The translations under genes were made by a program, and so were the position numbers. Under the pieces are notes generated by a model, which saw nothing but the letters and a program-made list of their open reading frames with translations, had not been told where the DNA came from and made no database searches. This document shows, in pieces, positions 62,896-64,000 of a stretch of 64,000 nt of DNA. This DNA is from Tridacna crocea. Taxonomy: Eukaryota; Mollusca; Bivalvia; Cardiida; Cardiidae. How positions within the stretch are numbered: the first letter of the stretch is position 1; every line of letters begins with the position of its first letter. The stretch is taken from the NCBI GenBank assembly GCA_943736015.1, contig OX031061.1, positions 55,868,192-55,932,191 on the forward strand. The letters run 5' to 3'.

Positions 62896-62940
62896 CTGAA
62901 AACATTATTAGTTGTATGGTCAAGTGGCAGAGGACTTATA

Positions 62941-63062
62941 AACTTGTTCACGGCTGTGGGGAATCATGTCGCCCCAAGCCTTCCCCTGGAAACTTGTTCA
63001 CGGCTGTAGTGAATCATGTCGCCCTGAGCCAAAGGCATGATTCACCACAGCCGTGAACAAGT
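62941..63062. repeat. Direct plus inverted repeat
   Basis: ACTTGTTCACGGCTGTGGGG is repeated in direct orientation at about 62991 and inverted at about 63040-63062 (CACAGCCGTGAACAAGT), so one half can fold back on either of two partners. Confidence 0.85.
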
Positions 63063-63389
63063 GTCCAAGTCCCCTGCCATCTGATTTACAAATTTATTGT
63101 ACTGCAAAGTTTTACCCTTTCAAAGTGCGTTGAGCGAAATTTTCCTGTATTATAATCTAACAAAATCGAATATGCTGACGAAATAGAAATTCCCTTCTGA
63201 GTGCCCCAATTCAATGAACACTGACGTCACTGGAAACTAACGTCACTAAAACATGCAGATTGCCGCATAAACATGCAGTCTGGTGATCGATCGACACCGC
63301 CATTTTGGATGTTGTGTTGCATGTGTATTGATGTTTACGGGGGCACTCAAAAGGGAAACTGGCTTTACATGGTTTTTGCAAGGGAACAT
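63063..63389. other. Intron stretch, nothing recognised
   Basis: Less A+T-rich. Contains ACTGACGTCACTGG and CTAACGTCACTAAA, CRE-like sites similar to those of foldback family 3, and GATCGATCGACACC. No exon found. Confidence 0.45.
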
Positions 63390-63452
63390 GATATATATGT
63401 TCCCAGCATGTTAACCAATCAGATCTTGAGAAATTTCTTTGCAGTATAATAA
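63390..63452 (+). repeat. 60-bp repeat, copy 2
   Basis: Matches 13380-13442 with few changes. Confidence 0.7.
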
Positions 63453-63551
63453 TAATTTTTACATCATTGACTTGAATCACTTTCTTCAGCCACAAAGAAA
63501 TAAGAAAACAAATTAGTAATATCAAATGCAGGATCTGGAATAAGTTGGTGT

Positions 63552-63781
63552 TTAACTCTTTACCACACATCAATATTTTTGACTGGTACAAATTGCAAAA
63601 ATTTGCAGACGACAAAATAAAGGTGACTAAAGAAGTAAAATTTGTATTAGCAAAGGGAAGAAAACATTGTGGGAAAAGGAGAAAATGCTGGTTACCAGCA
63701 TTTTCTCCTTTTCCCACAATGTTTTCAAAAGGCTTCTTTCACAGAGGTGTTAAAAGTCCGGCTTGTGTGGTAAAGGGTTAA
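63552..63781 (-). mobile_element. Type A MITE
   Basis: Full copy, TTAA to TTAA; intact core. Confidence 0.93.
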
Positions 63782-64000
63782 AATAAGACTTTATCAACAG
63801 GTCTACAAAATATTTTAATAAGCAAGCCTTCTGCAGGCTTATACCATTTTTTTTGTGGATCAGTTTTGTAAAATCTTATGTGAACCAACAAATGCCAGAT
63901 TCCTTTTATTTCATAACTACATCTCAAGAAGGATAGTTCCTGATGTAATAAAAAAGAATGCCAAACTGTGCATGATTTTGTATTGTATTTTTCACATATG

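Overview
The window is animal genomic DNA, most likely from a bivalve mollusc. Coding sequence is a small, multi-exon minority on one strand, the introns are A+T-rich, and the repeats (GGGCAATAACTC-type tandem units, GACGGACAGACGG-type units, tRNA-derived SINEs) are of a kind I associate with bivalves. The species cannot be named from this sequence.

One gene spans almost the whole window, on the minus strand: the single-copy-type orthologue of vertebrate KMT2C/KMT2D (MLL3/MLL4; Trr in flies), the histone H3 lysine-4 methyltransferase of the COMPASS-like enhancer complex. I could place 30 consecutive coding exons from 62895 down to 3417. Splice signals and reading phases agree at every junction (one donor, at 59261, is a choice between two in-phase sites), giving 3817 residues plus a stop. 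The N-terminal part (the early PHD fingers) lies beyond the right edge. In order the protein has: Pro/Gly/Gln-rich linker (62.9-62.7 kb), coiled coil (61.7-60.6 kb), disordered P/Q-rich and Lys-rich linkers (59.5-45.4 kb), one giant 6247-bp exon (41.8-35.5 kb) of disordered sequence with a 27-unit Cys/Pro array, an LXXLL-containing segment (33.8 kb), basic and acidic linkers (31.3-17.4 kb), the extended PHD finger (16.6-13.2 kb), FYRN and FYRC (11.0-9.8 kb), the WDR5-binding Win motif (9.0 kb), and the SET and post-SET domains (8.0-3.4 kb). About 1 kb past the normal last exon there is a second, diverged copy of that exon (2316-2408). It has the same length and phase, its own acceptor and stop, and all post-SET zinc ligands. 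It looks like an alternative terminal exon giving a second version of the catalytic C-terminus.

The introns are packed with a short non-autonomous transposon. It is about 228 bp, bounded by TTAA, with CCCWTTACC-like ends and a near-perfect palindrome of about 65 bp in the middle. I bounded roughly 65 copies and fragments. TTAA ends, chains of copies sharing one TTAA, and copies nested inside copies at TTAA all point to a piggyBac-type MITE. There are three core/arm types (A common; B and C rarer). No copy lies in an exon, but several touch splice-signal regions. Other repeats are three foldback families, two copies of a TA-flanked element with CCGTAATTTGC ends (one carrying a nested tandem-repeat element), three tRNA-like SINEs, and two tandem satellite-like blocks at 42.2-45.0 kb.

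I found no second protein-coding gene, no RNA gene and no CRISPR-like array. Most other open frames come from repeats or are antisense to the giant exon.
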